Below, piece by piece: positions 58,063 through 64,000 of a stretch of DNA of 64,000 nt (positions are counted from its first letter, which is position 1; every line of letters begins with the position of its first letter). Location of the stretch: NCBI RefSeq assembly GCF_035189165.1, contig NZ_CP045246.1, forward strand, positions 1,302,001 to 1,366,000, in the 5' to 3' direction. Under the pieces are notes generated by a model. The model had not been told where the DNA came from and ran no database searches. It was given only the letters and a program-made list of their open reading frames with translations. Source of the stretch: Arthrobacter sp. JZ12 (lineage in GTDB: Bacteria > Actinomycetota > Actinomycetes > Actinomycetales > Micrococcaceae). Position numbers and translations under genes: made by a program.

Positions 58063-59883
58063 TCAGACGTTCTGCTGCGTGCGCGGCTGTGCGTAGATCT
58101 CATCCACCAGAGTGGAGTAGTCCGCCAGCACCTGTGCTCGTTTGATCTTCATCGAGGGCGTGAGGTGCCCGCTGGCTTCAGTGAAATCGCGGTCCACAAT
58201 GCGGAAGACCTTGATTGCCTCTGCCTGCGAGACCGATTCGTTTGCCGCGTCCACCAGGGACTGAATCTCGGCCTGCACCGCGGAATGCCTTGCCGCTTCC
58301 GCCATAGTGGTTTCCGCGGGCAGGTTGTGCCGCTCAAGCCAGCCCGGCAGAGCCTCCTCGTCGAGGGTGATCAGCGCGGAGATGAAAGGCTTCTGGTCTC
58401 CCAGCACCACGCACTGCGAGACGAGTGCATTGGCGCGGATAGTGTCCTCGAGATGGGCCGGGATGACGTTCTTCCCGCCGGCGGTGACGATGATTTCCTT
58501 CTTCCGTCCGGTGATGCTCAGGAAGCCGTCGTCGTCGAGCTGGCCGATATCACCGGTGTGGAACCAGCCGTCGGTGAAGGCTTCCTCGGTGAGGTCGGGC
58601 CGCTTGAAGTAGCCCCTCAGCACGCAGACGCCCTTGGCGAGGATCTCGCCGTCGTCGGCAATCTTCACCGCGTTCCCGGGGAGTGGCGCCCCGACGGTAC
58701 CGATCTTGATCTTCTGGGGCGTGTTCACGGAGATCGGTGCCGTGGTCTCCGTGAGCCCATACCCCTCAAGCACCATCAGTCCGATGCCGTGGAAGAAGTG
58801 GCCGAGCCTGTCGCCCAGCGGAGCCCCTCCAGACACGGCGTGTTGCACCCTGCCACCCATGGCCGTGCGGATCTTGCTGTACAGCAGCTTGTCGAAAATC
58901 GCGTGCTTGACCTTCAACCCGAGGCCCACCTTGCCTGCCTGCTCAGCCTTGGACCAGGCGATGGCGACGTCGGCGCCGGCATGGAAGATCTTGCCCTTGC
59001 CGCCGTCCTCGGCCTTGAGCATCGAGTTGTTGTACACCTTCTCGAAGACGCGCGGCACGGCCAGGATGAAGGTGGGCTTGTAGCTCTGCAGATCAGGTAG
59101 CAGGTTCTTGACGTCAGGGGTGTGCGCCACGGTTGCTCCGGCCGCAACGCACAGCACAGAGATGAATCGAGCAAAAACGTGCGCCAGCGGAAGGAACATG
59201 ATGGTCTGCGCACCCTCGTGTGCAACCTCGGGCAGCGACGCTGCAGCGTTCTCTGCCAGCTCCACGAAGTTGCCGTGCGTCAATTCGCAGCCCTTGGGCT
59301 TTCCCGTTGTGCCCGAGGTGTAGATGATCGTCGCGAGGTCATCGAGGCCGGCGGCTGTGCGGCGCTCCTCCAGCGTTGCATCGTCAACGTCGGTTCCAGC
59401 GGCTCGCAGCCTGTCCAGGCCTCCACCGTCGAACTGCCATACATCAGTGAAACCCTCGAGCTTCTCGGCGGCGACGGCTTGCCGCACCACGTTCTCATGC
59501 CGGCCGGACTCGACGAACGCAGCTATCGCGCCGGAGTCTCCGAGGATCCAGGCAACCTGTGACGGCGAGGAGGTCTCATAGACCGGCACGGAGACGCCGC
59601 CGGCGAACCAGATTGCGAAGTCCACCAACGCCCACTCATATCGGGTGCGCGCCATGATGGCCACCCTGTCCCCGGCACCGACGCCTGAAGCGATCAGGCC
59701 CTTGGCGAGTACCTGGACATCCGAGAGAAAGTCGACAGCGCGCACGTCGGACCATTGCCCTGAAGCGTCCTTGGTGGCGAACAGGGCTGGGTTGCTTGCC
59801 TTGCGGGCCTGCTTCATCACCAGTTCGGTGGTGTTGCTGTCCCGAGGCACCTGGACCCTGGCCGGAACGCTGAATTCGCGCAC
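58063..59883 (-). CDS. Long-chain acyl-CoA synthetase (FadD15-like)
   Basis: This 606-residue AMP-forming enzyme has the P-loop-like IIYTSGTTGKPKGCE at about 187-200, the A5 motif LEGYGLTETTAP, the A7-A8 region DGWFHTGDIGQLDDDGFLSITGRKKEIIVTAGGKNV, and a C-terminal Lys in MKIKRAQ. It activates long-chain fatty acids to acyl-CoA. The same position near plsC and a class II DAHP synthase is held by fadD15 in mycobacteria. GTG 59883 follows AAGGAGATAT. A CRP/GlxR-like box lies just upstream, overlapping the ribosome binding site. Confidence 0.92.
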   Translation of the reverse strand: MREFSVPARVQVPRDSNTTELVMKQARKASNPALFATKDASGQWSDVRAVDFLSDVQVLAKGLIASGVGAGDRVAIMARTRYEWALVDFAIWFAGGVSVPVYETSSPSQVAWILGDSGAIAAFVESGRHENVVRQAVAAEKLEGFTDVWQFDGGGLDRLRAAGTDVDDATLEERRTAAGLDDLATIIYTSGTTGKPKGCELTHGNFVELAENAAASLPEVAHEGAQTIMFLPLAHVFARFISVLCVAAGATVAHTPDVKNLLPDLQSYKPTFILAVPRVFEKVYNNSMLKAEDGGKGKIFHAGADVAIAWSKAEQAGKVGLGLKVKHAIFDKLLYSKIRTAMGGRVQHAVSGGAPLGDRLGHFFHGIGLMVLEGYGLTETTAPISVNTPQKIKIGTVGAPLPGNAVKIADDGEILAKGVCVLRGYFKRPDLTEEAFTDGWFHTGDIGQLDDDGFLSITGRKKEIIVTAGGKNVIPAHLEDTIRANALVSQCVVLGDQKPFISALITLDEEALPGWLERHNLPAETTMAEAARHSAVQAEIQSLVDAANESVSQAEAIKVFRIVDRDFTEASGHLTPSMKIKRAQVLADYSTLVDEIYAQPRTQQNV

Positions 59884-59893
59884 GGATATCTCC

Positions 59894-59909
59894 TTTGATC
59901 TACGTCACA
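59894..59909 (-). promoter_or_regulatory. CRP/GlxR-like box upstream of the acyl-CoA ligase
   Basis: On the minus strand TGTGACGTAGATCAAA matches the GlxR pattern TGTGANNTANNTCACA with one mismatch. It begins about 11 bases upstream of the start codon and overlaps the Shine-Dalgarno by three bases, so binding would probably repress. Confidence 0.45.
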
Positions 59910-60039
59910 AATTGAGGGACGTTTCTAGCCTATAGCTTTTCCCGCAGCCACTTCCTTCCCAGTAATCTACGAAACGGTAACGGTGATCGGCCGCCCATCT
60001 TGCGGCGAGCCCAGAACGACGGCGGGAGGCCGGCGCTTC

Positions 60040-61179
60040 ATGCACGAAGGACCAGAGGGCGGCGGGCCGGGGTACCAGGGGTCACGACGTGTCTTCGATG
60101 CATACCGCCGGACCGGGCGCGCGCCCGACGCCGCAAGCGCCCGGTATGCCCCGCGCCCGTTGCGAACCCGGGGCCTTGCGATAGGCATCGATATCGGAGG
60201 CACCAAGGTTGCAGCCGGCGTCGTCGATCCAGCGGGTGAAATTGTGGCGTCCGCTCGCTGGGAGACGCCCGGTTCTGATCCGCGGGCAGTGGAATCGGTC
60301 ATCGTTGACCTGGTGGACGAGCTTGGCCGGGGGCGGCGGATTCGCTCTGTCGGGATCGGCGCGGCGGGGTGGATGGACCTGGACAACGGGACTGTTCTCT
60401 TCAGCCCGCACCTTGCCTGGCGCAACGAGCCGCTGAGGGCGAACCTTGAGAAGGCACTACGCCGGCGCGTCACCGTCCTGAACGACGCAGATGCCGCGGC
60501 CTGGGCTGAATGGCGCTTCGGTTCCGGCCGCGGCGAGCCCAGACTTGTGCTCATCACGCTCGGCACTGGAATCGGCGGAGCCATGATCATGGACGGTGTG
60601 CTCGAACGGGGACGGCACGGGGTGGCAGGGGAGTTCGGCCACCAGATTATCGTCCCCAACGGTCACCGCTGCGAATGCGGCAACCGCGGCTGCTGGGAGC
60701 AGTACGCATCCGGCAACGCCCTCGGCAGGGAAGCCCGTGAGCTTGCCGCGGCCAACTCTCCGGTCGCACAGACCCTGCTGCACGAAGTTCGGGGTGATGT
60801 GGACGCCATCACCGGCGCCGTCGTCACCCGCCTGGCGCTCAAGGGCGACCCGACGTGCCGGGAGCTGATCGAGGACGTCGGACAGTGGCTCGGGGTTGGC
60901 CTGGCGAATCTGGCTGCTGCCCTGGACCCGGGGACGTTCGTGATCGGGGGCGGATTGGGAGCGGCCGGAGAACTACTGATCGACCCGGCGCGCAGGACGT
61001 TCGAACGCAACCTCACCGGGCGGGGCTTCCGGCCGGCCGCACGCATCATTGCGGCAGCCCTCGGACCGGACGCGGGTCTTGTGGGTGCGGCAGACCTCTC
61101 AAGAATCCGCCACCGTCCGCTGTTGGGCCGGCCTTATGGCACGGCGGGTTCCGGACGCTGGAGCGACCGACGCCCGTAG
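60040..61179 (+). CDS. ROK-family glucokinase
   Basis: This 379-residue sugar kinase has the ATP-phosphate motif LAIGIDIGGTKVAAGVVD, the catalytic Asp in VLNDADAAAWAEWRFG and the ROK signature LGTGIGGAMIMDG. The zinc site is HRCECGNRGCWEQYASG and a late GGGLGAAGELLIDP follows. It lacks an N-terminal helix-turn-helix, so it is an enzyme, not a repressor. A 45-residue N-terminal extension precedes the kinase fold. ATG 60040 follows GGGAGG. It converges on the small membrane gene. Confidence 0.9.
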   Translation: MHEGPEGGGPGYQGSRRVFDAYRRTGRAPDAASARYAPRPLRTRGLAIGIDIGGTKVAAGVVDPAGEIVASARWETPGSDPRAVESVIVDLVDELGRGRRIRSVGIGAAGWMDLDNGTVLFSPHLAWRNEPLRANLEKALRRRVTVLNDADAAAWAEWRFGSGRGEPRLVLITLGTGIGGAMIMDGVLERGRHGVAGEFGHQIIVPNGHRCECGNRGCWEQYASGNALGREARELAAANSPVAQTLLHEVRGDVDAITGAVVTRLALKGDPTCRELIEDVGQWLGVGLANLAAALDPGTFVIGGGLGAAGELLIDPARRTFERNLTGRGFRPAARIIAAALGPDAGLVGAADLSRIRHRPLLGRPYGTAGSGRWSDRRP

Positions 61180-61223
61180 TAACTCCACGCCAAGCTAACC
61201 CCGCACGGTGGGTGAGCGGTGCG

Positions 61224-61676
61224 CTAGACCGCCGCGCCGTCGTCGTCGTAATCGCGGGTCTTCGGCAGCCGGAAGATCAGGAAGCTTACGCTGGCGATCA
61301 CAACGGCCACGATGCCGAGCATCACGCTGCTGGGCGCGGACCGCCAGAACATGGTGATGAGCACCAGGGAAATCGGGCCGCAAACCGCGCCAAGCCAGGC
61401 CAGGACCACCAGCGGGTCGCCTACGCCCAGCGCGGGAGGTTCGGGCGGCTGATAGCTCTCGTCATCGTCTGCAGCCGTATAGTCGCGTGGACCGCCGGCG
61501 TCGAGGGCGGGCTGGGCTTCGAAGATTGCCCGAACCCGTTCCTCCGCTGTGGTGCCGCTGGGGGAGCCGGCCTCGGGATCGATGCTGCTGCTCGGGGTGT
61601 TCTCCAGACGGGCCACAAGGTCCTGCCAAATGGCGTCGTCCGTCGACTCGTTCGGTTCTTGTGGTCGGGGACTCAT
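61224..61676 (-). CDS. Small membrane protein with acidic N-terminus, unknown
   Basis: This 150-residue protein has a charged N-terminal half (DDAIWQDLVARLENTPSSS, later DDDESYQPPEPP) and two transmembrane helices (VVLAWLGAVCGPISLVLITMFW and VMLGIVAVVIASVSFLIF). A short acidic tail ends it. I recognise no family. Its ATG overlaps the upstream hydrolase stop by 4 bases (ATGA), so the two are coupled. Confidence 0.75.
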   Translation of the reverse strand: MSPRPQEPNESTDDAIWQDLVARLENTPSSSIDPEAGSPSGTTAEERVRAIFEAQPALDAGGPRDYTAADDDESYQPPEPPALGVGDPLVVLAWLGAVCGPISLVLITMFWRSAPSSVMLGIVAVVIASVSFLIFRLPKTRDYDDDGAAV

Positions 61677-62437
61677 GCGGTGGTACCTGCCGTCACGTTC
61701 TTGATGAATGCTGCGGAGCGCTCGAAGATGAGCTCCCGGTCATGGTCCATGGTGGCCACGTGGTAACTGTTCTCCAGTCGTATTATCTCAAAATCTGCGC
61801 TTCCGATGTGCTGTCTCAGCACCTCAATGCTGCTTTCCGGAACAATTCTGTCCACGCTCGACCGAAATACCAGGGTCGGTGCTGTGACCTGCGGCAGTCG
61901 TGCGGTCGTATCGCGGAAAAGTTGGGATAGTTGGTGGACCGCAGCCACCGGAGTGCGGGCGTAGGCGCGCTCGTCTGCGCCTTCCAGCCGGATGTCGTTG
62001 CCGATGGCGGGCACTGACCTCAGCAGATACTTCAGCAAGCCTGCGTACCGGGCTCGCGGGTCGGTGAAAGTCAGGCCGGGATTCACGACGACGACGCCGG
62101 CCACCGGTTCCAGCGCGGCCAGCCGCAGCGCGAGAGCCCCACCCATGGACAGTCCAGCCACGACCACGGCGTCGGTATTCTGCGCGAGCTCACGGTAGGC
62201 GGCTTCCACGCCGTCGTACCAGCGCAGCCAGGGCGTGCGGGCGAGTTCCTGCCAGGTAGTGCCATGTCCGGCAAGAAGGGGGAGCCGGACAGCGAAACCC
62301 TGATCGGCGAGGTAGCGGGCCCAGTCGATGAGGCTGGCGGGCGATCCGGTGAAGCCGTGGCTAAGAAGCACGCCGATCCGACCATGGTCGCCGTTGCCCT
62401 CGGAAGAGAACGCTGCAATTGCGGGATCTGCCGTCAT
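61673..62437 (-). CDS. Carboxylesterase/lipase-like alpha/beta hydrolase
   Basis: This 254-residue protein starts with the lid-and-oxyanion motif VLLSHGFTGSPASLIDWARYLADQGF. It has the nucleophile Ser in VAGLSMGGALAL, the acidic residue in FRSSVDRIVPESS and the catalytic His in LENSYHVATMDHDRE. The HGFTG start, GLSMGG and the SYHVATMD end are typical of Est30-type carboxylesterases and monoacylglycerol lipases. Being near PlsC and acyl-CoA ligase, it may act on glycerides. It overlaps the next gene by ATGA. Confidence 0.87.
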   Translation of the reverse strand: MTADPAIAAFSSEGNGDHGRIGVLLSHGFTGSPASLIDWARYLADQGFAVRLPLLAGHGTTWQELARTPWLRWYDGVEAAYRELAQNTDAVVVAGLSMGGALALRLAALEPVAGVVVVNPGLTFTDPRARYAGLLKYLLRSVPAIGNDIRLEGADERAYARTPVAAVHQLSQLFRDTTARLPQVTAPTLVFRSSVDRIVPESSIEVLRQHIGSADFEIIRLENSYHVATMDHDRELIFERSAAFIKNVTAGTTA

Positions 62438-62475
62438 GAGTGCAATGGTGTCATTGCGTAATTCAGGCGGCCAGT

Positions 62476-62493
62476 GACACCGCGAGCGGTGTC
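62476..62493. repeat. 18-base palindrome upstream of plsC
   Basis: GACACCGC and GCGGTGTC form a perfect 8-bp dyad around GA, in the divergent hydrolase-plsC region. It could be an operator or a small hairpin. Confidence 0.5.
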
Positions 62494-62522
62494 CGCCCGT
62501 AGAGTAGTGTTCAAGAAGCCCG

Positions 62523-62558
62523 TTCCGGACGCATGGTAGATTCCGGACGCACGGTAGG
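62523..62558 (+). repeat. Two tandem 18-base repeats upstream of plsC
   Basis: TTCCGGACGCATGGTAGA is followed directly by TTCCGGACGCACGGTAGG. The copies differ at two of 18 positions and end 45 bases before the plsC start. Confidence 0.7.
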
Positions 62559-62603
62559 TGCGTCTCCAGGTACCGGGAACATCCTCGCAGGAAGGCTGGC
62601 AGA

Positions 62604-63530
62604 GTGTTCTACTGGATCATGAAGCGGATCATCCTTGGTCCGCTTGTGAATCTCCTGTTCAGGCCGTGGGTGAAGGGACTGGACAACATCCCGGCAAACG
62701 GTCCGGCGGTGCTCGTGAGTAATCACCTTTCCTTTTCCGATTCCATCTTCCTGCCGTTGGCGGTGCCGCGTCCCGTCGTTTTTCTCGCGAAGTCCGAGTA
62801 CTTCTCCGGCAAGGGGATCAAGGGCAAGCTCACGGCTGCCTTCTTCAGGCTTTCCAACCAGTTGCCGATGGACAGGTCGGGAGGTGCTGCATCCGCCACC
62901 TCGCTTTCAGCAGGTGAGGAGGTACTGAAGGGCGGCGGACTTCTCGGCATCTACCCCGAGGGAACACGTAGTCCCGATGGACGGCTCTACCGCGGAAAGA
63001 CCGGTGTCGCTAAGCTCATCCTGGCAACCGGCGTGCCGGTCATTCCGATCGCCATGATCGGTACCGACAAGGTCCAGCCGATCGGACGTAAGATCCCCAA
63101 CATCCGCCGCATCGGGATCATTGTGGGAGAACCCATGGATTTCCGCCGTTACGCAGGCATGGCCGATGACCGGTTCGTGCAGCGTTCAGTCACCGACGAA
63201 ATCATGTACGAGCTCATGCGGCTCTCCGGCCAGGAGTACGTGGACGTGTACGCGAGCAGCGTGAAGGAGCGCCTCGCCGGGGCAAAGACGGCCGGGAAAA
63301 AGCCTCAGCGACCCGTCGACCCGGTTCGCCAGGCCGCGGTGCGGCTCGAGGGAGCAGTGCCCGATCGCAGTACGGAACCGGCAACGGATTCGTCCCTCCC
63401 TCCCAGTGCGGAAAGTCCCCTGCCTGGAGAAGTGCGCACCATCGGTCGTGCTGCCGGCCCGTCAGGCGGCGTAGAGCCTATCTCGGACGGTTCGGCGGCC
63501 GATGAGAACCCCGACAGCAAGGCCGTGTGA
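62604..63530 (+). CDS. plsC: 1-Acyl-sn-glycerol-3-phosphate acyltransferase
   Basis: This 308-residue membrane-associated enzyme acylates lysophosphatidate. The catalytic HX4D is HLSFSD at 41-46, and the acyl-acceptor-binding block IYPEGTRSPDGRLYRGKTGVAKL and VPVIPIAMIG follow. An N-terminal hydrophobic stretch (YWIMKRIILGPLVNLLF) anchors it. The last 75 residues are a disordered Pro/Ser/Glu tail not needed for the fold. GTG 62604 is preceded by AGGAAGG about 12 bases upstream. Confidence 0.92.
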   Translation: MFYWIMKRIILGPLVNLLFRPWVKGLDNIPANGPAVLVSNHLSFSDSIFLPLAVPRPVVFLAKSEYFSGKGIKGKLTAAFFRLSNQLPMDRSGGAASATSLSAGEEVLKGGGLLGIYPEGTRSPDGRLYRGKTGVAKLILATGVPVIPIAMIGTDKVQPIGRKIPNIRRIGIIVGEPMDFRRYAGMADDRFVQRSVTDEIMYELMRLSGQEYVDVYASSVKERLAGAKTAGKKPQRPVDPVRQAAVRLEGAVPDRSTEPATDSSLPPSAESPLPGEVRTIGRAAGPSGGVEPISDGSAADENPDSKAV

Positions 63531-63584
63531 CGGACGGTACTGTCCCTCATGACGGTTGAGTCCGCCGTCGTCCGCCAAACCCAT

Positions 63585-63590
63585 TAGGCT
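63585..63590 (+). promoter_or_regulatory. Possible -10 element for a leaderless aroG message
   Basis: TAGGCT ends 7 bases before the GTG start, so transcription could begin at the start codon. There is no clear -35 at normal spacing. Confidence 0.35.
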
Positions 63591-63596
63591 TAACCG

Positions 63597-64000
63597 GTGA
63601 CCGAAACAACCCTGGCCTCCGCTCCCGATTCAACAGCCTCCGACCAGGGGCTGGATAGATGGAGGGAGTTGAGCATCTCCCAGCAGCCCACGTGGCAGGA
63701 CCCGGCAGTTCACAGGTCCTCGCTTGCCGAGCTGTCTGCGCTTCCACCTCTCGTCTTCGCCGGAGAGGTCGACGTGCTTCGGGAGCGGCTTGCGGCCGCC
63801 GCCCAGGGGAAGGCGTTCCTCCTGCAGGGCGGTGACTGTGCTGAAACTTTCGACGGCGCCACCGCCGACAAGATCAGCGCCCGTGTGAAGACCATCCTCC
63901 AGATGGCGGTTGTACTCACCTACGGTGCGTCACTGCCTGTCATCAAGATGGGCAGGATGGCGGGCCAGTTCGCGAAGCCGCGCTCCTCGAACGATGAGAC
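63597..64000 (+). CDS. aroG: Class II DAHP synthase, 3'-truncated by window end
   Basis: The first 134 residues of a 3-deoxy-D-arabino-heptulosonate-7-phosphate synthase are visible. WRELSISQQPTWQD, LPPLVFAGEVDVLRERLAAAAQGKAFLLQGGDCAETF and VIKMGRMAGQFAKPRSS are hallmark segments of the class II (AroG-Mtb/plant) type, and GGDCAE holds a metal-binding Cys. It catalyses the first step of the shikimate pathway from PEP and erythrose 4-phosphate. The gene starts at GTG 63597 and runs off the window. The neighbouring plsC matches mycobacterial order. Confidence 0.93.
   Translation, partial: MTETTLASAPDSTASDQGLDRWRELSISQQPTWQDPAVHRSSLAELSALPPLVFAGEVDVLRERLAAAAQGKAFLLQGGDCAETFDGATADKISARVKTILQMAVVLTYGASLPVIKMGRMAGQFAKPRSSNDE

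Noticed and set aside
60040..61179. ROK repressor
   Set aside because: No N-terminal helix-turn-helix; the kinase catalytic residues and zinc site are present.

Overview
The window comes from the chromosome of a high-GC Gram-positive actinobacterium of the family Micrococcaceae, most likely Arthrobacter or a close relative. The evidence is the 16S rRNA sequence, a mycothione reductase (mycothiol is restricted to actinobacteria), and gene orders shared with Mycobacterium: tyrS / Rv1691-like / HAD phosphatase / tlyA / nadK / recN / pyrG / nudix / xerD; parA / scpA / scpB / rluB / cmk / der; and gcvH / garA / merR / bifunctional nuclease / merR. It reads as core chromosome. I saw no insertion sequence, prophage, CRISPR array or conjugative gene.

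Layout. 1-3 kb: a truncated HelD/HelR-like RNA polymerase-recycling ATPase, then tyrS. 3-9 kb: a complete 16S-23S-5S operon with two recognisable promoters, no spacer tRNA, long complementary arms around 23S, and a 14-bp hairpin terminator. 9-18.8 kb: a tightly packed plus-strand cluster, starting with an Arg/Gly-repeat protein fused to a helical C-terminal part and running through a HAD phosphatase, a small ORF, tlyA, nadK, recN, pyrG, an ADP-ribose pyrophosphatase and xerD. 18.9-20.8 kb: an ECF sigma factor with a candidate autoregulated promoter and a membrane-anchored partner. 20.9-23.8 kb: two divergent ion channels, an MTH1-like nudix hydrolase and an alpha/beta hydrolase. 23.9-28.2 kb: the methylcitrate-cycle operon (GntR-prpD-prpB-prpC) with two identical TGTATACA palindromes upstream. 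28.3-29.9 kb: a VOC protein divergent from a SigG-type ECF sigma factor. 29.9-33.9 kb: a CitA/DcuS-type two-component system divergent from a DctA C4-dicarboxylate carrier. 34-41 kb: ParA, ScpAB, pseudouridine synthase, prephenate dehydrogenase, CMP kinase, Der GTPase and tRNA-Pro(GGG). 41-47 kb: a PadR-controlled hydrolase, a ferric-siderophore reductase, a LigD-type polymerase, two secreted proteins and an ATP-dependent DNA ligase. 47-50.5 kb: the gcvH-garA-MerR-nuclease-MerR cluster. 50.5-56.6 kb: a ParA-like ATPase divergent from pyruvate carboxylase, followed by an EspI-like MinD ATPase. 56.6-64 kb: mycothione reductase, acyl-CoA ligase, ROK glucokinase, a lipase-like hydrolase with a small membrane protein, PlsC, and the start of a class II DAHP synthase.

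How the genes fit together. Much of the window serves translation and chromosome maintenance (rRNA, TlyA methylase, Der, pseudouridine synthase, ParA/ScpAB, XerD, RecN, polymerase and ligase). A second theme is C3/C4 carbon flow: propionate through the methylcitrate cycle to succinate and pyruvate, DctA uptake of dicarboxylates, pyruvate carboxylase, and GarA control of 2-oxoglutarate metabolism. Two CRP/GlxR-like sites (upstream of dctA and of the acyl-CoA ligase) fit cAMP-responsive control.

Less ordinary points include the voltage-sensor channel whose GYGD filter is replaced by TGSG, the 12-residue Arg/Gly repeat protein directly after the rRNA operon, perfect palindromes next to padR, prp and parA, a two-base change in a conserved 16S helix, and an ESX-type ATPase without any ESX genes nearby. 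Nothing here is clearly a new multi-gene system.
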